From assembly GCF_003612555.1 (NCBI RefSeq), contig NZ_RAZF01000003.1:124001-188000 (forward strand): a stretch of DNA of 64,000 bases. The letters are read 5' to 3'. The stretch comes from Acutalibacter sp. 1XD8-33. GTDB lineage: Bacteria > Bacillota > Clostridia > Oscillospirales > Acutalibacteraceae. The notes under the pieces are model-generated. The model ran no database searches. It was not told the origin of the DNA and was given only the letters and a program-made list of their open reading frames with translations. Both the position numbers and the translations under genes were made by a program. Each line of letters begins with the position of its first letter. Within the stretch, counting starts at the first letter, position 1. This document shows positions 24,872 through 33,388 of the stretch, piece after piece.

Positions 24872-25621
24872 ATGGCCCAGGAGAGCAGACTGCAAAAATT
24901 GATCGCCCAGGCGGGACTTGCCTCCCGGCGGAAGGCAGAGCAGATGATCGCGGACGGCCGGGTGACGGTGAACGGCCGTACCGCCCGGCTAGGGGACAGC
25001 GCCCGCCCGGGAAAAGACCTTGTGGCGGTGGATGGGATGCGGCTGAAGCTGCCGGAAGAGAAACTCTATCTGGCCCTCCATAAGCCCCGGGGCTTCGTCA
25101 CCACCATGGAGGACGAGCGAGGGCGGAAGTGCGTGGCCCAGCTGGTGGAGAACGTATCGGAGCGGGTGTATCCGGTGGGGCGGCTGGACAAGGATTCCGA
25201 AGGCCTGCTGCTGATGACCAACGATGGGGACTTCGCCAACGCGGTCTCCCATCCCAAAACCCATGTGGCGAAAACCTACCGGGTAACCCTACGGCCTGGA
25301 ATCAATGAGGAGCAGTTGGTGAAACTCAGCACGGGTATTTTGCTGGACGGAAAAATGACGGCTCCCGCCAAGGCACGGGTGTTGGAACAGCAGCCCGGCC
25401 GGGCGGTCGTGGAGATCATCCTCTATGAGGGCCGCAACCGGGAGATCCGCCGGATGTGCGAGGCCTTGGGGCTGGAGGTAGCCCGGCTGAAACGGACAGC
25501 CATCGGGCCGGTACGGCTGGGAATGCTGCCCCAGGGCAAGTTCCGGGAGCTGAGCAAAGAGGAGCTCCTGGGGCTTCTGGCGGAGTCCCGGAAGGGCTCG
25601 GGAAGGGGACGGCGGCTATGA
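24872..25621 (+). CDS. rluB: 23S rRNA pseudouridine synthase, RsuA/RluB family
   Basis: 249 residues. N-terminal S4 RNA-binding domain ([20 protein letters not shown]) to about residue 60, then the catalytic domain with [12 protein letters not shown] (catalytic Asp) and [14 protein letters not shown]. Family modifies a uridine in 23S rRNA helix 89; the exact site is inferred. Start 24872 follows GAGGAAGAAG. Overlaps the next gene by ATGA. Confidence 0.92.
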   Translation: MAQESRLQKLIAQAGLASRRKAEQMIADGRVTVNGRTARLGDSARPGKDLVAVDGMRLKLPEEKLYLALHKPRGFVTTMEDERGRKCVAQLVENVSERVYPVGRLDKDSEGLLLMTNDGDFANAVSHPKTHVAKTYRVTLRPGINEEQLVKLSTGILLDGKMTAPAKARVLEQQPGRAVVEIILYEGRNREIRRMCEALGLEVARLKRTAIGPVRLGMLPQGKFRELSKEELLGLLAESRKGSGRGRRL

Positions 25622-26001
25622 GCGGGAGGCAGGCCCGGAGAGCCTGCGGCATCGTGCTGCTGGCCGCAGCGTTCCTTTGCTTTTTCTCCATCAGGGAGAC
25701 TGGCGAATCTTCCTTGCCCATGGCCGACCAGAGAGACGCGCGAAAAGGGAGCAGCCTGACTCAGGAAGAGGAGGCTGCTCCTTCTCCGTCCCCGCCGGAG
25801 CTGGACGGGCTGGTGAATCTGAATACCGCCACCGTGGAGGAACTGGCCCTCCTGCCGGGCGTCGGTCCGGCCCTGGCCCAGCGGATTGTGGACTACCGGG
25901 AGGCCTACGGCGGGTTTGTGGCCGTGGAGGAGCTGAAAGAGGTGAGCGGCATCGGAGAGAAAAAGTTCCAGGCCATAGAGGCCTATCTCATACTGAGGTG
26001 A
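25618..26001 (+). CDS. ComEA-like helix-hairpin-helix protein with membrane anchor
   Basis: 127 residues. One N-terminal membrane segment ([13 protein letters not shown]), a linker rich in Ser, Glu and Pro, then a double helix-hairpin-helix DNA-binding domain: [20 protein letters not shown] and [19 protein letters not shown]. ComEA is the DNA receptor for transformation; short single-anchor versions like this could serve DNA binding or uptake. It starts inside the rluB stop (ATGA), so it is translationally coupled. Confidence 0.85.
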   Translation: MSGRQARRACGIVLLAAAFLCFFSIRETGESSLPMADQRDARKGSSLTQEEEAAPSPSPPELDGLVNLNTATVEELALLPGVGPALAQRIVDYREAYGGFVAVEELKEVSGIGEKKFQAIEAYLILR

Positions 26002-26358
26002 ACAGAGGAGTGTCCAAATCGAATATTTTTTGAAGTAGTAGGGGGGCCTCCGGCGGCTAAGAATTCGTTAGATTTCGTCTTACGAACTCTGCCCCCCCGA
26101 CCCCCACCAATTTTGAGAAAAGTAAAACGTTCGCTACACGAAGTCTACAAAACTTTTACTCTGGACGGCTTTGGCCGGTCCAGCGGTAAACTTGGCAACG
26201 CCAAGTTTACCGCTGGCGGGGTGTGGGGGGTGAGCGTCTGTCAGTGGTAGACAAGCTGCGAACCGAGCGAGGCGGCAGACGAGACTCTGTGCGCATGAAG
26301 GCCACTTCGTATTTTCAAGAACTCTTCGTTTTAGACAGTCCCGGTGAACAGCCCGCTC
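26002..26358. other. Intergenic region between comEA-like gene and feoB, containing module D1
   Basis: About 355 bases without a gene. Includes the palindrome GCGGTAAACTTGGC/GCCAAGTTTACCGC (about 26190-26215), module D1 (26217-26284), and a decayed version of the CAAAACTTTTAC motif near 26147. Convergent genes on both sides, but no clean T-tailed terminator. Confidence 0.55.
26217..26284 (+). repeat. Intergenic module D (copy D1)
   Basis: Conserved run GGGTGAGCGTCTGTCAGTGG, then TAGACAAGCTGCGAACCGAG, then CGGCAGACGAGA. A hairpin GTCTGTCAGTGGTAGAC is central. Second copy at 45465-45532, third inverted at 36619-36676. Confidence 0.7.
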
Positions 26359-28494
26359 CTACCCCAATCCCAGCAGGCGGCAGGTATTGGCGATGAGAAA
26401 GCACAGCCCCAGGCCGCAGACCGTGGGGATGGCTACCGCAACGGCGGTCCACTTCCAGCTCTGGCTCTCCTTTCTGATGGTGAGGCAGGTGGTGGAGCAG
26501 GGCCAGTGCATCAGGGAGAACACCACCACGCACAGGGCCGTGACCCAGGTCCAGCCGTTGTCCACCAGCAGGGCCCGCAGGGCGGACAGGTCCGAGAGTT
26601 CCACAAGGCTCCCCTGGGAGAGATAGGCCATGATAATCAGGGGGATGACGATTTCGTTGGCGGGCAAGCCCAGGATGAAGGCCAGAAGGATGACCCCATC
26701 CATGCCGAACATCCGGGCGAAGGGGTCCAGGAACCCGGCGCAGTGGGCCAGAAGGGACGCTCCCCCCACATGGAGGTTAGCCAGCAGCCAGATCACCAGC
26801 CCGGCCGGGGCCGCCACCGAAGCCGCCCGGCCCAGGACGAACAGGGTGCGGTCGAAGATGGAGCGCACAATCACCTTGCCGATCTGGGGCCGGCGATAGG
26901 GGGGTAACTCCAGCGTAAAGGAGCTAGGGACCCCTTTCAGCAAAGTGGAGGACAGAAATTTGGAGACGGCGAAGGTCATCAGCAGACCCAGGCCGATCAC
27001 CCCCACCAGAAGTAGGGCGGACAGCACAGAGGCCCCAAAGCCCCCGGCGGCCCCTACGAAAAACATGGCGATCAGGGAGATGAGCATGGGCAGACGGCCA
27101 TTGCAGGGGACGAAATTGTTGGTGAGCATGGCAATGAGCCGCTCCCGGGGAGAATCAATAATCCGGCAGCCCACCACCCCGGCGGCATTACATCCAAAGC
27201 CCATGCAGGTGGTCAGCGCCTGCTTTCCGCAGGCTCCGCAGCAGTGAAAGCACCGGTCCATATTAAAGGCCACCCGGGGCAGATAGCCCAGATCTTCCAG
27301 CAGGGTGAACAAGGGGAAGAAAATTGCCATAGGGGGCAGCATCACCGCCACCACCCAGGCCAGGGTCTTGTACATGCCGTCGCAGAGCAGGCCCCGCAGC
27401 CACCCAGGCCACCCGGCCCATGCCAGAAGTTCTCCCAACTGGTCCCCCAGCCAGAACAGGCCCTGGCTCAGCAGCTGGGAAGGGTAGTTGGCCCCGGCGA
27501 TGGTGAGCCAGAAAATCCCCAGCAGCATCAGCAGCATAATTGGAAAACCCGTAAGGGGGCTGGTGAGGATCCGGTCGATTTTCCGGTCCCGGGGACTGTA
27601 ACCCCCGTTTTCCGTCTTTGTCACCGCTCGGGCAATCTCCTCCGCCCGATGGACCATGCTAGCGGCCATAGAGTCCCGAAGGGCCTCCCGCTCCGGCCCG
27701 ACCTCCTCCAGAACCCGGCGGATCTCCGGGTCCTGGGAGAGGGGGAGCCTCAGCCGCTTCCCCATGGCAGACTCCAGACTGGGGTCCACGCCGTCCAGCA
27801 GCTTTGCCGCCAGCCAGCGGGAGTTGGCCACACCTCCATGCAGGGACTCCACTCTGGGCAGAAGCCGGGCAATCAAACCTTCCGCCTGGGGGGAATAGAC
27901 GACGACAGGAGGCTCTCTGGGAGGCAGAGGAGTGGCAGACAGGCGGCCGGCCTCTCTCATGAGGGCTTCCAGTCCCTTTCCCTCCCGGGCGGAGGCCCCT
28001 ACCACCGGCACGCCCAGCAGGCCGGAAAGCTCCTCCAGATCTACTCGAACTCCCTTTCGCCGGGCCTCGTCCAAAAGATTTACGCAGACCACGGTGTTGG
28101 GGGCCAGCTCCAGCACCTGCAGGACCAGGTTCAGGTTCCGCTCCAGGCAGGTGGCGTCGCAGACCACGACCACGCAGTCCGCGCCGCCAAAGCAGAGAAA
28201 GTCCCGGGCGGCCTCTTCTTCCGCGGAATGGGCCTGTAGAGAATAGCACCCCGGCAGGTCCACCAACAGATAGCCGGTTCCCTGAAACTGGCAGTAGCCC
28301 TGGGCGTTGGTCACGGTTTTCCCAGGCCAATTTCCTGTATGCTGATGCAGACCGGTAAGAGCGTTGAACACAGTGCTCTTTCCCACATTGGGGTTTCCGG
28401 CCAATGCCACCACACGGTCCTGTTCAGAACGTTTTTGCAGTATCAGCTGAGTGTTGGACGCACCCAGTCCGGTGGATGATTTCGATAGCCCCAT
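26359..28494 (-). CDS. feoB: Ferrous iron transport protein B
   Basis: 711 residues. N-terminal G domain with GNPNVGKSTVFNALTG and DLPGCYSL, then a helical GDI-like spacer, then a membrane domain of about eight helices with two Gate motifs, including GCNAAGVVGCRIIDSPRERL. Imports Fe(II) across the cytoplasmic membrane, driven or gated by GTP. Start at 28494 (GGCGGTGTGGT upstream, weak). feoA ends 10 bases upstream. Likely regulated by the divergent DtxR/MntR-type gene. Confidence 0.96.
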   Translation of the reverse strand: MGLSKSSTGLGASNTQLILQKRSEQDRVVALAGNPNVGKSTVFNALTGLHQHTGNWPGKTVTNAQGYCQFQGTGYLLVDLPGCYSLQAHSAEEEAARDFLCFGGADCVVVVCDATCLERNLNLVLQVLELAPNTVVCVNLLDEARRKGVRVDLEELSGLLGVPVVGASAREGKGLEALMREAGRLSATPLPPREPPVVVYSPQAEGLIARLLPRVESLHGGVANSRWLAAKLLDGVDPSLESAMGKRLRLPLSQDPEIRRVLEEVGPEREALRDSMAASMVHRAEEIARAVTKTENGGYSPRDRKIDRILTSPLTGFPIMLLMLLGIFWLTIAGANYPSQLLSQGLFWLGDQLGELLAWAGWPGWLRGLLCDGMYKTLAWVVAVMLPPMAIFFPLFTLLEDLGYLPRVAFNMDRCFHCCGACGKQALTTCMGFGCNAAGVVGCRIIDSPRERLIAMLTNNFVPCNGRLPMLISLIAMFFVGAAGGFGASVLSALLLVGVIGLGLLMTFAVSKFLSSTLLKGVPSSFTLELPPYRRPQIGKVIVRSIFDRTLFVLGRAASVAAPAGLVIWLLANLHVGGASLLAHCAGFLDPFARMFGMDGVILLAFILGLPANEIVIPLIIMAYLSQGSLVELSDLSALRALLVDNGWTWVTALCVVVFSLMHWPCSTTCLTIRKESQSWKWTAVAVAIPTVCGLGLCFLIANTCRLLGLG

Positions 28495-28504
28495 ACCACA
28501 CCGC

Positions 28505-28792
28505 CTATTCAGCCGCCGGAAGGGGAGAGACGGGAGACGCCAAAACTCCGGCGGCATAGGCCGGCCCAATGACGATCGTACTGGCGTCGCACTGGCGCAG
28601 GGCAATGACCGCCCCCCGGATCAGATAGGCGCAGGGATCCCCCAGGGGACCGGCCCCCAGACATTCTACTGCGGTGCCCTCAATAAGGCCCAGATCCTGG
28701 AACCTCCGGCGCATAGACCCCTGCGCTTTCAAGACGGCGACTTTGGCGGCCTGGCCCTGGCGCAGGCTGGACAGCGTTGCTTCGTGGAACAT
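28505..28792 (-). CDS. feoA: Ferrous iron transport protein A
   Basis: 95 residues, SH3-like FeoA: LSSLRQGQAAKVAVLKA, RRRFQDLGLIEGTAVECLG, GDPCAYLIRGAVIALR. The last 15 residues extend the usual end. Supports FeoB function. First gene of feoAB, divergent from the regulator at 28902. Confidence 0.92.
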   Translation of the reverse strand: MFHEATLSSLRQGQAAKVAVLKAQGSMRRRFQDLGLIEGTAVECLGAGPLGDPCAYLIRGAVIALRQCDASTIVIGPAYAAGVLASPVSPLPAAE

Positions 28793-28829
28793 ATATTCAT
28801 CAACTCCAGAATACGATGTAAAGTTAGGA

Positions 28830-28846
28830 GAAAGAAAGTTTCTTTC
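28830..28846. promoter_or_regulatory. Candidate operator between feoA and the DtxR/MntR-type gene
   Basis: GAAAGAA-AGT-TTCTTTC, a perfect 7 bp inverted repeat with a 3-base centre in the shared divergent promoter region. It does not match a classical DtxR box, so the assignment rests on position. Confidence 0.4.
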
Positions 28847-28901
28847 TTCTCTCTACTATATTCCGGTTGTCCGGACTTGTGACAGGGAGGAATCGTTCCA
28901 C

Positions 28902-29327
28902 ATGGGGACAGAGGGGTTTTACACGCTGAAAGGATACAATCTGATTGAGCACGGCCTGCTTACCTCCTCGATGGAGGACTATTTGGAGATGATTTACCGG
29001 ATGCAGAAGGATTCGGAAGGGGTGGTGCGGGTATCCACCCTGGCCCAGGCCCTGCATGTGAAACCGCCGTCGGCCTCCAAGATGGCCGGAAATCTCCGGG
29101 CTCGGGAGCTGATCCAATTTCCCCGGTATGGATACATCACTTTAACAGAAACCGGGCGGCAGGTGGGAGAGTATCTTTTGCGCCGCCACGAAATCGTCCA
29201 CAGGCTGTTATGCGCGGTAAACGGCACCCAGGACGAGCTGGAGCAGTGCGAAAAAATTGAACATTTTCTCACGCCCCGCACCGTAATGAATATTGAGAAG
29301 TTTCTGGAAAAAGTTCTGGAGGGATAG
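28902..29327 (+). CDS. DtxR/MntR family metal-dependent transcriptional regulator
   Basis: 141 residues, MntR-sized (no SH3 domain). Winged helix with SSMEDYLEMIY (metal Asp/Glu), VSTLAQALHVKPPSASKMAG recognition helix, YITLTETGRQ, then the metal-binding segment RRHEIVHRLL and EKIEHFL matching the MntR His, Glu and Glu/His ligands. Senses Mn(II) or Fe(II). Start at 28902 with GGGAGG 11 bases upstream. Divergent from feoAB, so it probably represses iron uptake. Confidence 0.9.
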   Translation: MGTEGFYTLKGYNLIEHGLLTSSMEDYLEMIYRMQKDSEGVVRVSTLAQALHVKPPSASKMAGNLRARELIQFPRYGYITLTETGRQVGEYLLRRHEIVHRLLCAVNGTQDELEQCEKIEHFLTPRTVMNIEKFLEKVLEG

Positions 29328-29376
29328 TCTTGTGGGAAATAGCGGAACCGGGCCTCGCTCTTTTCATTCCATGCGT

Positions 29377-29491
29377 TATAGTAAACGCACGTGAAAATCG
29401 GTATATACCGATTTTCACGCTGGGCGGCACAGCAGCTGTTGCGCCGTCTGGTTCAAAAGACGCATACCTCTTTTGAACTGCGTTAACTATA
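29377..29491. repeat. Family B element, full length (B7), overlapping the end of dacF
   Basis: TATAGTAAACGCACGTGAAA to GAACTGCGTTAACTATA, 115 bp. It carries the TGAAAATCGG...CCGATTTTCA hairpin, the GGGCGGC middle, and a TTCAAAAGA...CTCTTTTGAA palindrome. Its right end supplies the last two codons and the TAA stop of dacF. Confidence 0.85.
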
Positions 29492-30649
29492 TTGTGCGCC
29501 AAACCACCCCCGCACCGTCTGCCAAAGGCCTTCCCAGAAGCCGGGTTCTTCCGGCAAAAGGGCCTCCACCCCTTCCGCCGCCAGGATGGGCACGCTGTAA
29601 ATCTCCTGCCCCCCTGCCAGATACTGCACCCTGCCCACCTTCTCGCCCTTTTCCACCGGCGCGTACAGGAATTTGGGCAGCAGCACCCGCCGGACGACAC
29701 CTTCGGCCTCTTCCACCGGCACAGTGGGGGTTACGCCCTCCCCCGCCCGCAGGGGAACCTCCTCTCCCCCCGCCACGGCAAGAGAGCCCGGAATCTCCCC
29801 TCCGTCCAGCGACAGGGTTTTCACCGTCTGAAAACCGTAATCCAGCAGAGCCATGTGGTCGTTCCAGTCGTCCGGGGCGTTGAGGGTGACCGCGATCAGG
29901 GTGGTGCCCTCCCGTCGGGCGGCGGAAACCAGACAGCGCCCCGCCTTTTTGGTAAATCCGGTTTTCACGCCAACACAGCCCTCATAGATCCGCAGCAACT
30001 TGTTATGGTTGGAATAGGTGACCTTCTGGGCGGGTTCCAGGAACTCCACCTGGAGGCTGGCGCTGCCGGCAATCCGGGCAAACTCGGGATTTTCCAGAGC
30101 CTCCCGGGCCAAAATGGCCATGTCGTAGGCAGTGGAGTAGTGTTCCTCGTCGTCCAGGCCGGAGGGGGTGACGAAATGGGTATCCTTCATGCCGATCTCC
30201 CCCGCCCGGGCGTTCATCATGTCCCCAAAGGCCTCCTGGCTTCCGGCCAGATACAGGGCGGCGGAGTTGGCCGCGTCGTTGCCGGAGGCCAGAAGCATCC
30301 CCGCCGTCAAGTTTGAGAGGGTCAGCCGGTTTCCCTCCTGCAGGCCCATGGAAGAGCCCTCCACCCGCACCATCTCCCCGGTAATCTCCAACGCCGGATC
30401 GCCGGAACGGGCAGCCTCCTCCAGGGTGAGCAGGGCCGTCATAATTTTAGTGGTGCTGGCCATGGCCAGCTGCTCGTGGGCATTCTTCTCAAAGACCACG
30501 GCCCCGTCCCCGGCGGAAATCAGCACCGCGCTCTGGGCGGACACCCCGGGGGCCTGGGCCTGGGCCCCTGGGCAAAAGGCCCCCAAAATCCAGGCCGCAA
30601 GAGCCCCCCAGGCCGCTATTCGTATGGACTTTTTCAAAAAACAAGTCAC
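29483..30649 (-). CDS. dacF: D-alanyl-D-alanine carboxypeptidase, DacF type
   Basis: 388 residues. Signal peptide to about residue 31, then the S11 serine peptidase domain with SxxK (ASTTKIM), SGN and KTG motifs, and a C-terminal beta domain plus an amphipathic tail (FWEGLWQTVRGWFG) that would bind the membrane. Trims the stem peptide of peptidoglycan; DacF acts in spore cortex synthesis in Bacillus. Start GTG 30649 is tentative; a TTG at 30637 has better spacing. Last gene of the scpAB-ytfJ operon. Stop codon lies inside repeat B7. Confidence 0.93.
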   Translation of the reverse strand: MTCFLKKSIRIAAWGALAAWILGAFCPGAQAQAPGVSAQSAVLISAGDGAVVFEKNAHEQLAMASTTKIMTALLTLEEAARSGDPALEITGEMVRVEGSSMGLQEGNRLTLSNLTAGMLLASGNDAANSAALYLAGSQEAFGDMMNARAGEIGMKDTHFVTPSGLDDEEHYSTAYDMAILAREALENPEFARIAGSASLQVEFLEPAQKVTYSNHNKLLRIYEGCVGVKTGFTKKAGRCLVSAARREGTTLIAVTLNAPDDWNDHMALLDYGFQTVKTLSLDGGEIPGSLAVAGGEEVPLRAGEGVTPTVPVEEAEGVVRRVLLPKFLYAPVEKGEKVGRVQYLAGGQEIYSVPILAAEGVEALLPEEPGFWEGLWQTVRGWFGAQYS

Positions 30650-30657
30650 CCGCCTCT

Positions 30658-30694
30658 CTTAGAGCGTGTTCATACAGGGTGAACACGCTCTAAG
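30658..30694. repeat. Perfect 15 bp stem palindrome upstream of dacF
   Basis: CTTAGAGCGTGTTCA, 7-base loop, TGAACACGCTCTAAG. The arm GAGCGTGTTCA looks like the end of an IS5-type element, so this may be a minimal relic of an insertion, or a hairpin just upstream of the dacF ribosome site that affects its translation. Confidence 0.65.
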
Positions 30695-30754
30695 AATATG
30701 CGGACAGGCGGCAGGATATGCGAAGGGGCGGCTCCCCGGGGAAACGCCCTTTTC

Positions 30755-31237
30755 TCAGGATTTCCCCTCCGCTTTTGCGATGCTTGCGGCTGCTGCGGCC
30801 TCCGCCGCTTCCGCCGCAGTCGGGGACTTTTCTCCTTCCGCTCCTTCGCTCTCCTCCTGCGCGTCTTTGCCCCGGCGGAACAAGGAGTTGAGCATGTCCA
30901 CAATTTCCGGGATCTTTTCCAAGGCACGGTCCACCGGGCTGAAATAGGGCTCAATCTGGATCACCCGGGTAACACCGTTATGAATGGACAAAAAGGCGAC
31001 GGGAGCCACCGTGATCCCCGCCCCGCTGCCCCCGGCGAAGAGCCCCCCGGCGGGCTGGGCCTTGGAGGGCAGGTCCGAGCCCCCGGCGGCAAAGCCGTAG
31101 TTCACCCGGGAAATGGGGATCACGGTGGTGCCGTCCGGCGTGGAGACAGGGTCCCCTACCACCGTGTTCACATCCACCATCTGCTTAATCTTTTCCATGC
31201 TGACGCCCAGCAGTTCGTTTACCTTGTTTTCGCTCAT
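30755..31237 (-). CDS. ytfJ: Sporulation protein YtfJ (GerW family)
   Basis: 160 residues from ATG 31237 (AAGGAA upstream). YtfJ/GerW family: LLGVSMEKIKQMVDVNTVVG, PISRVNYGFAAGGSD, GGSGAGITVAPVAFL. Needed for proper germination in Bacillus. The C-terminal 35 residues are Ala/Glu-rich low complexity. Sits between the DUF2953-like gene and dacF, as in many Clostridia. Confidence 0.92.
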   Translation of the reverse strand: MSENKVNELLGVSMEKIKQMVDVNTVVGDPVSTPDGTTVIPISRVNYGFAAGGSDLPSKAQPAGGLFAGGSGAGITVAPVAFLSIHNGVTRVIQIEPYFSPVDRALEKIPEIVDMLNSLFRRGKDAQEESEGAEGEKSPTAAEAAEAAAAASIAKAEGKS

Positions 31238-31370
31238 TTTGTCCATTCCTTTCGTGTGTTTCGGTTTTGGCGCGATATTTTTATGATTGCTATACTTCTA
31301 AGTGACGGGGGCCTTTGGGACGCGACAGCCCGGCAAGCAGGCCCCAAATCCGGCCAGCGTCCCAAAGTTC

Positions 31371-32024
31371 TTAGAGAATTCGTTTCAGCGGGCGCAGGCT
31401 CTTAAAGAACAGCTTCAGTCCTTCCCAGAGGATCACCACCGGGCGGATGGAGAGCCTGGCGGAAAAATCCACCTGGGGCTCCCCTGCGCTGTAGTCCAGG
31501 TCCACCGTGACGCCCTTTTTTTTGCAGGGCAACAGGCCAAACAGCGCCCCACAGGCGGAATAGACGCCCCCGGAAACCTGCCCGTACAGGACGGCGGCCT
31601 GGGCGGCGTCCCCAGAGCCGCCCAGACAGAGGTACAGATCGAACTCCTTGAGCCGCAGCCCCCGGAGAATCCCCGCCGAGGCTCCGCCCGCCAGTCGGAC
31701 CAGCTCCCCCAAAGCCTCCAGAAATCCGGACAACCCTTCCCGCTTCAGGGCCTTCTTCATCCGCTCTCCCACGCTGGATTTCTTCTCCTGCCCCTCCCGC
31801 GGCTGTTCCGCTTCCGGTTCAGGCTCATCCTTCTCCGGCTCTTCCCGGCCGGGCAGCAGGGGAATCCGCAGAAACAGAACCCGCAGCTCCAGGGAAAACT
31901 CCCCGCGAAAGGCCAGCGAGGCCTGCACCGGGAACAGGGAAACCACCAGCAGGAGCGCCAAAAGGGCCAGAACCAAGGCCATCAGCCCACCTAAAACGCC
32001 CCCCAATACATACAGGACAATCAT
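31371..32024 (-). CDS. DUF2953-like membrane protein of the sporulation cluster
   Basis: 217 residues. N-terminal membrane helix (LYVLGGVLGGLMALVLALLA), a strand-rich part, an acidic Glu/Pro-rich linker (about residues 62-82) and a C-terminal part ending VDLDYSAGEPQVDFSARLSI, which resembles the DUF2953 proteins found next to ytfJ. Function unknown, probably sporulation. Start with GGGGAGAAG upstream; 27 bases after scpB. Confidence 0.78.
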   Translation of the reverse strand: MIVLYVLGGVLGGLMALVLALLALLLVVSLFPVQASLAFRGEFSLELRVLFLRIPLLPGREEPEKDEPEPEAEQPREGQEKKSSVGERMKKALKREGLSGFLEALGELVRLAGGASAGILRGLRLKEFDLYLCLGGSGDAAQAAVLYGQVSGGVYSACGALFGLLPCKKKGVTVDLDYSAGEPQVDFSARLSIRPVVILWEGLKLFFKSLRPLKRIL

Positions 32025-32051
32025 TGGCTTCTCCCCTTTCCCGGCTTTCCG

Positions 32052-32636
32052 CTATCCGTATAGGCTCAGCTTGGTCTGGTCTCCTTCCTCTTCCTCGCCA
32101 TCCTCCTCTTCCTCCTGACCGCTCTCTCCAGGAGGTGGGGGCAGCTGATCGATGGAGGAGAGCTGAAAGCACCGGAGAAAATTTTCTGTGGTGCCGTAAA
32201 GCAGGGGCCGGCCGGGCAGCTCCAGGCGCCCACGCTCCTCCAGAAGCCCCTTCTGCACCAGACTGCCCACCACGCCGGAGCAGTCCACCCCCCGCACCTG
32301 CTCTACAAAAGCCTTGGTCACCGGCTGGTTATAGGCCACCACCGCCAGCACCTCCATGGCCGCCTGGGAGAGAGGCGTGTTGCGCTTCAGGTCCAGGGCG
32401 GCCCGCACCGGCTCGATATAGGCCGGATTGGTGCAGAACTGGGCCGAATCCCCCAGCAACAGCAGGTGCACGCCGCTTTCCGGGGTATTATATTTTTCCT
32501 GGAGCCGAGCCACCGCCGTTTCCACCGCGTAGACACGCACCCCCAACACCTGGGCGATTCTGTCCAGCGCCACCGGCTCCCCGCCGGCGAACAGAATCGC
32601 CTCTGCCTTCCCTATCAGCTGTTCTTCCGTATTCAT
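32052..32636 (-). CDS. scpB: Segregation and condensation protein B
   Basis: 194 residues. ScpB winged-helix pair: AEAILFAGGEPVALDRIAQVL, ALDLKRNTPLSQAAMEVLAV, YNQPVTKAFVEQVRGV and LLYGTTENFLRCFQL, then an acidic tail of about 20 residues. Partner of ScpA and SMC in chromosome compaction. Starts inside the scpA stop (ATGA overlap). Confidence 0.95.
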   Translation of the reverse strand: MNTEEQLIGKAEAILFAGGEPVALDRIAQVLGVRVYAVETAVARLQEKYNTPESGVHLLLLGDSAQFCTNPAYIEPVRAALDLKRNTPLSQAAMEVLAVVAYNQPVTKAFVEQVRGVDCSGVVGSLVQKGLLEERGRLELPGRPLLYGTTENFLRCFQLSSIDQLPPPPGESGQEEEEDGEEEEGDQTKLSLYG

Positions 32637-33388
32637 ATGCCATCCTCTGCTTGTATACTTTTGGGCGCGTCCTCTTCTCTGGTCTTGTCTCTCGGGAGAA
32701 GCCGCACCCGGCAGCCGCCTCCTTCGCCCTCTACCCGAATCCGCCGGCTTTTCACCAGCTCCAGCACCGCCAGAAACACGGCGATCCGGGCGGAGCGGTC
32801 TGTCTTTTCCCGAAACAGCGCCTGATAGGCCATCGTTCCCTGCTTCCACAGCCTGCGCAGCACGTACACCGTCTGGCTGGCCACGGACACAATCCGGGCC
32901 GATACCAGCGCCGAAAAGCTCTCGGGCTTGGGGGGCAGCAGACTCTTCCCCTTGCCCCAAGCAGCCCGTAGGGCCTGTCCCAGCTCCCGGGGGTCATGGA
33001 TCCGCTTATAGATATAGTCTGCGGGGAGTTCCTCCGCCGGACGCGTCACCGTGTCAAAGGCGGCCCGTTCCCGCAAAGCTTCCGCAGCCTGCTTGCACTG
33101 TTGATATTCCAGCAGCAGCCCCGTCAGCTCCAGACGGGGGTCCTCGTCTTCCTCCTGCCTGGGCAGAAGGGAAAGGGTTTTGATGTACACCAGCCGGGCA
33201 GCCATCTCTAAAAACTCGCTGGCTATGTCCAGGTCCGCCTCCCGCATGAGCTGGATCTGCTCCATGTACTGCTCCAGAAGCTCCGCGATGGGGATGTCGT
33301 AGATGTCGATCTTGTTCTTTGCCACCAGGGCCAGGAGCATGTCCAGGGGACCCTCAAAGACCTCCAGCTTATATTGCAGCTTGTCCAT
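32633..33388 (-). CDS. scpA: Segregation and condensation protein A
   Basis: 251 residues. Kleisin: LEVFEGPLDMLLALVAKNKIDI... opening, helical middle, and a C-terminal winged helix. Bridges SMC heads and binds ScpB. Its ATG overlaps the protease stop by one base (TAATG) and its TGA overlaps the scpB start, so the three are translationally coupled. Confidence 0.95.
   Translation of the reverse strand: MDKLQYKLEVFEGPLDMLLALVAKNKIDIYDIPIAELLEQYMEQIQLMREADLDIASEFLEMAARLVYIKTLSLLPRQEEDEDPRLELTGLLLEYQQCKQAAEALRERAAFDTVTRPAEELPADYIYKRIHDPRELGQALRAAWGKGKSLLPPKPESFSALVSARIVSVASQTVYVLRRLWKQGTMAYQALFREKTDRSARIAVFLAVLELVKSRRIRVEGEGGGCRVRLLPRDKTREEDAPKSIQAEDGI

Noticed and set aside
30658-30694. Intrinsic terminator for ytfJ read-through or dacF
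   Set aside because: Perfect hairpin but no T-run on either side, and it lies upstream of dacF inside the operon.
31238-31370. Separate promoter for ytfJ-dacF
   Set aside because: AT-rich patch present but no pair of boxes at correct spacing.
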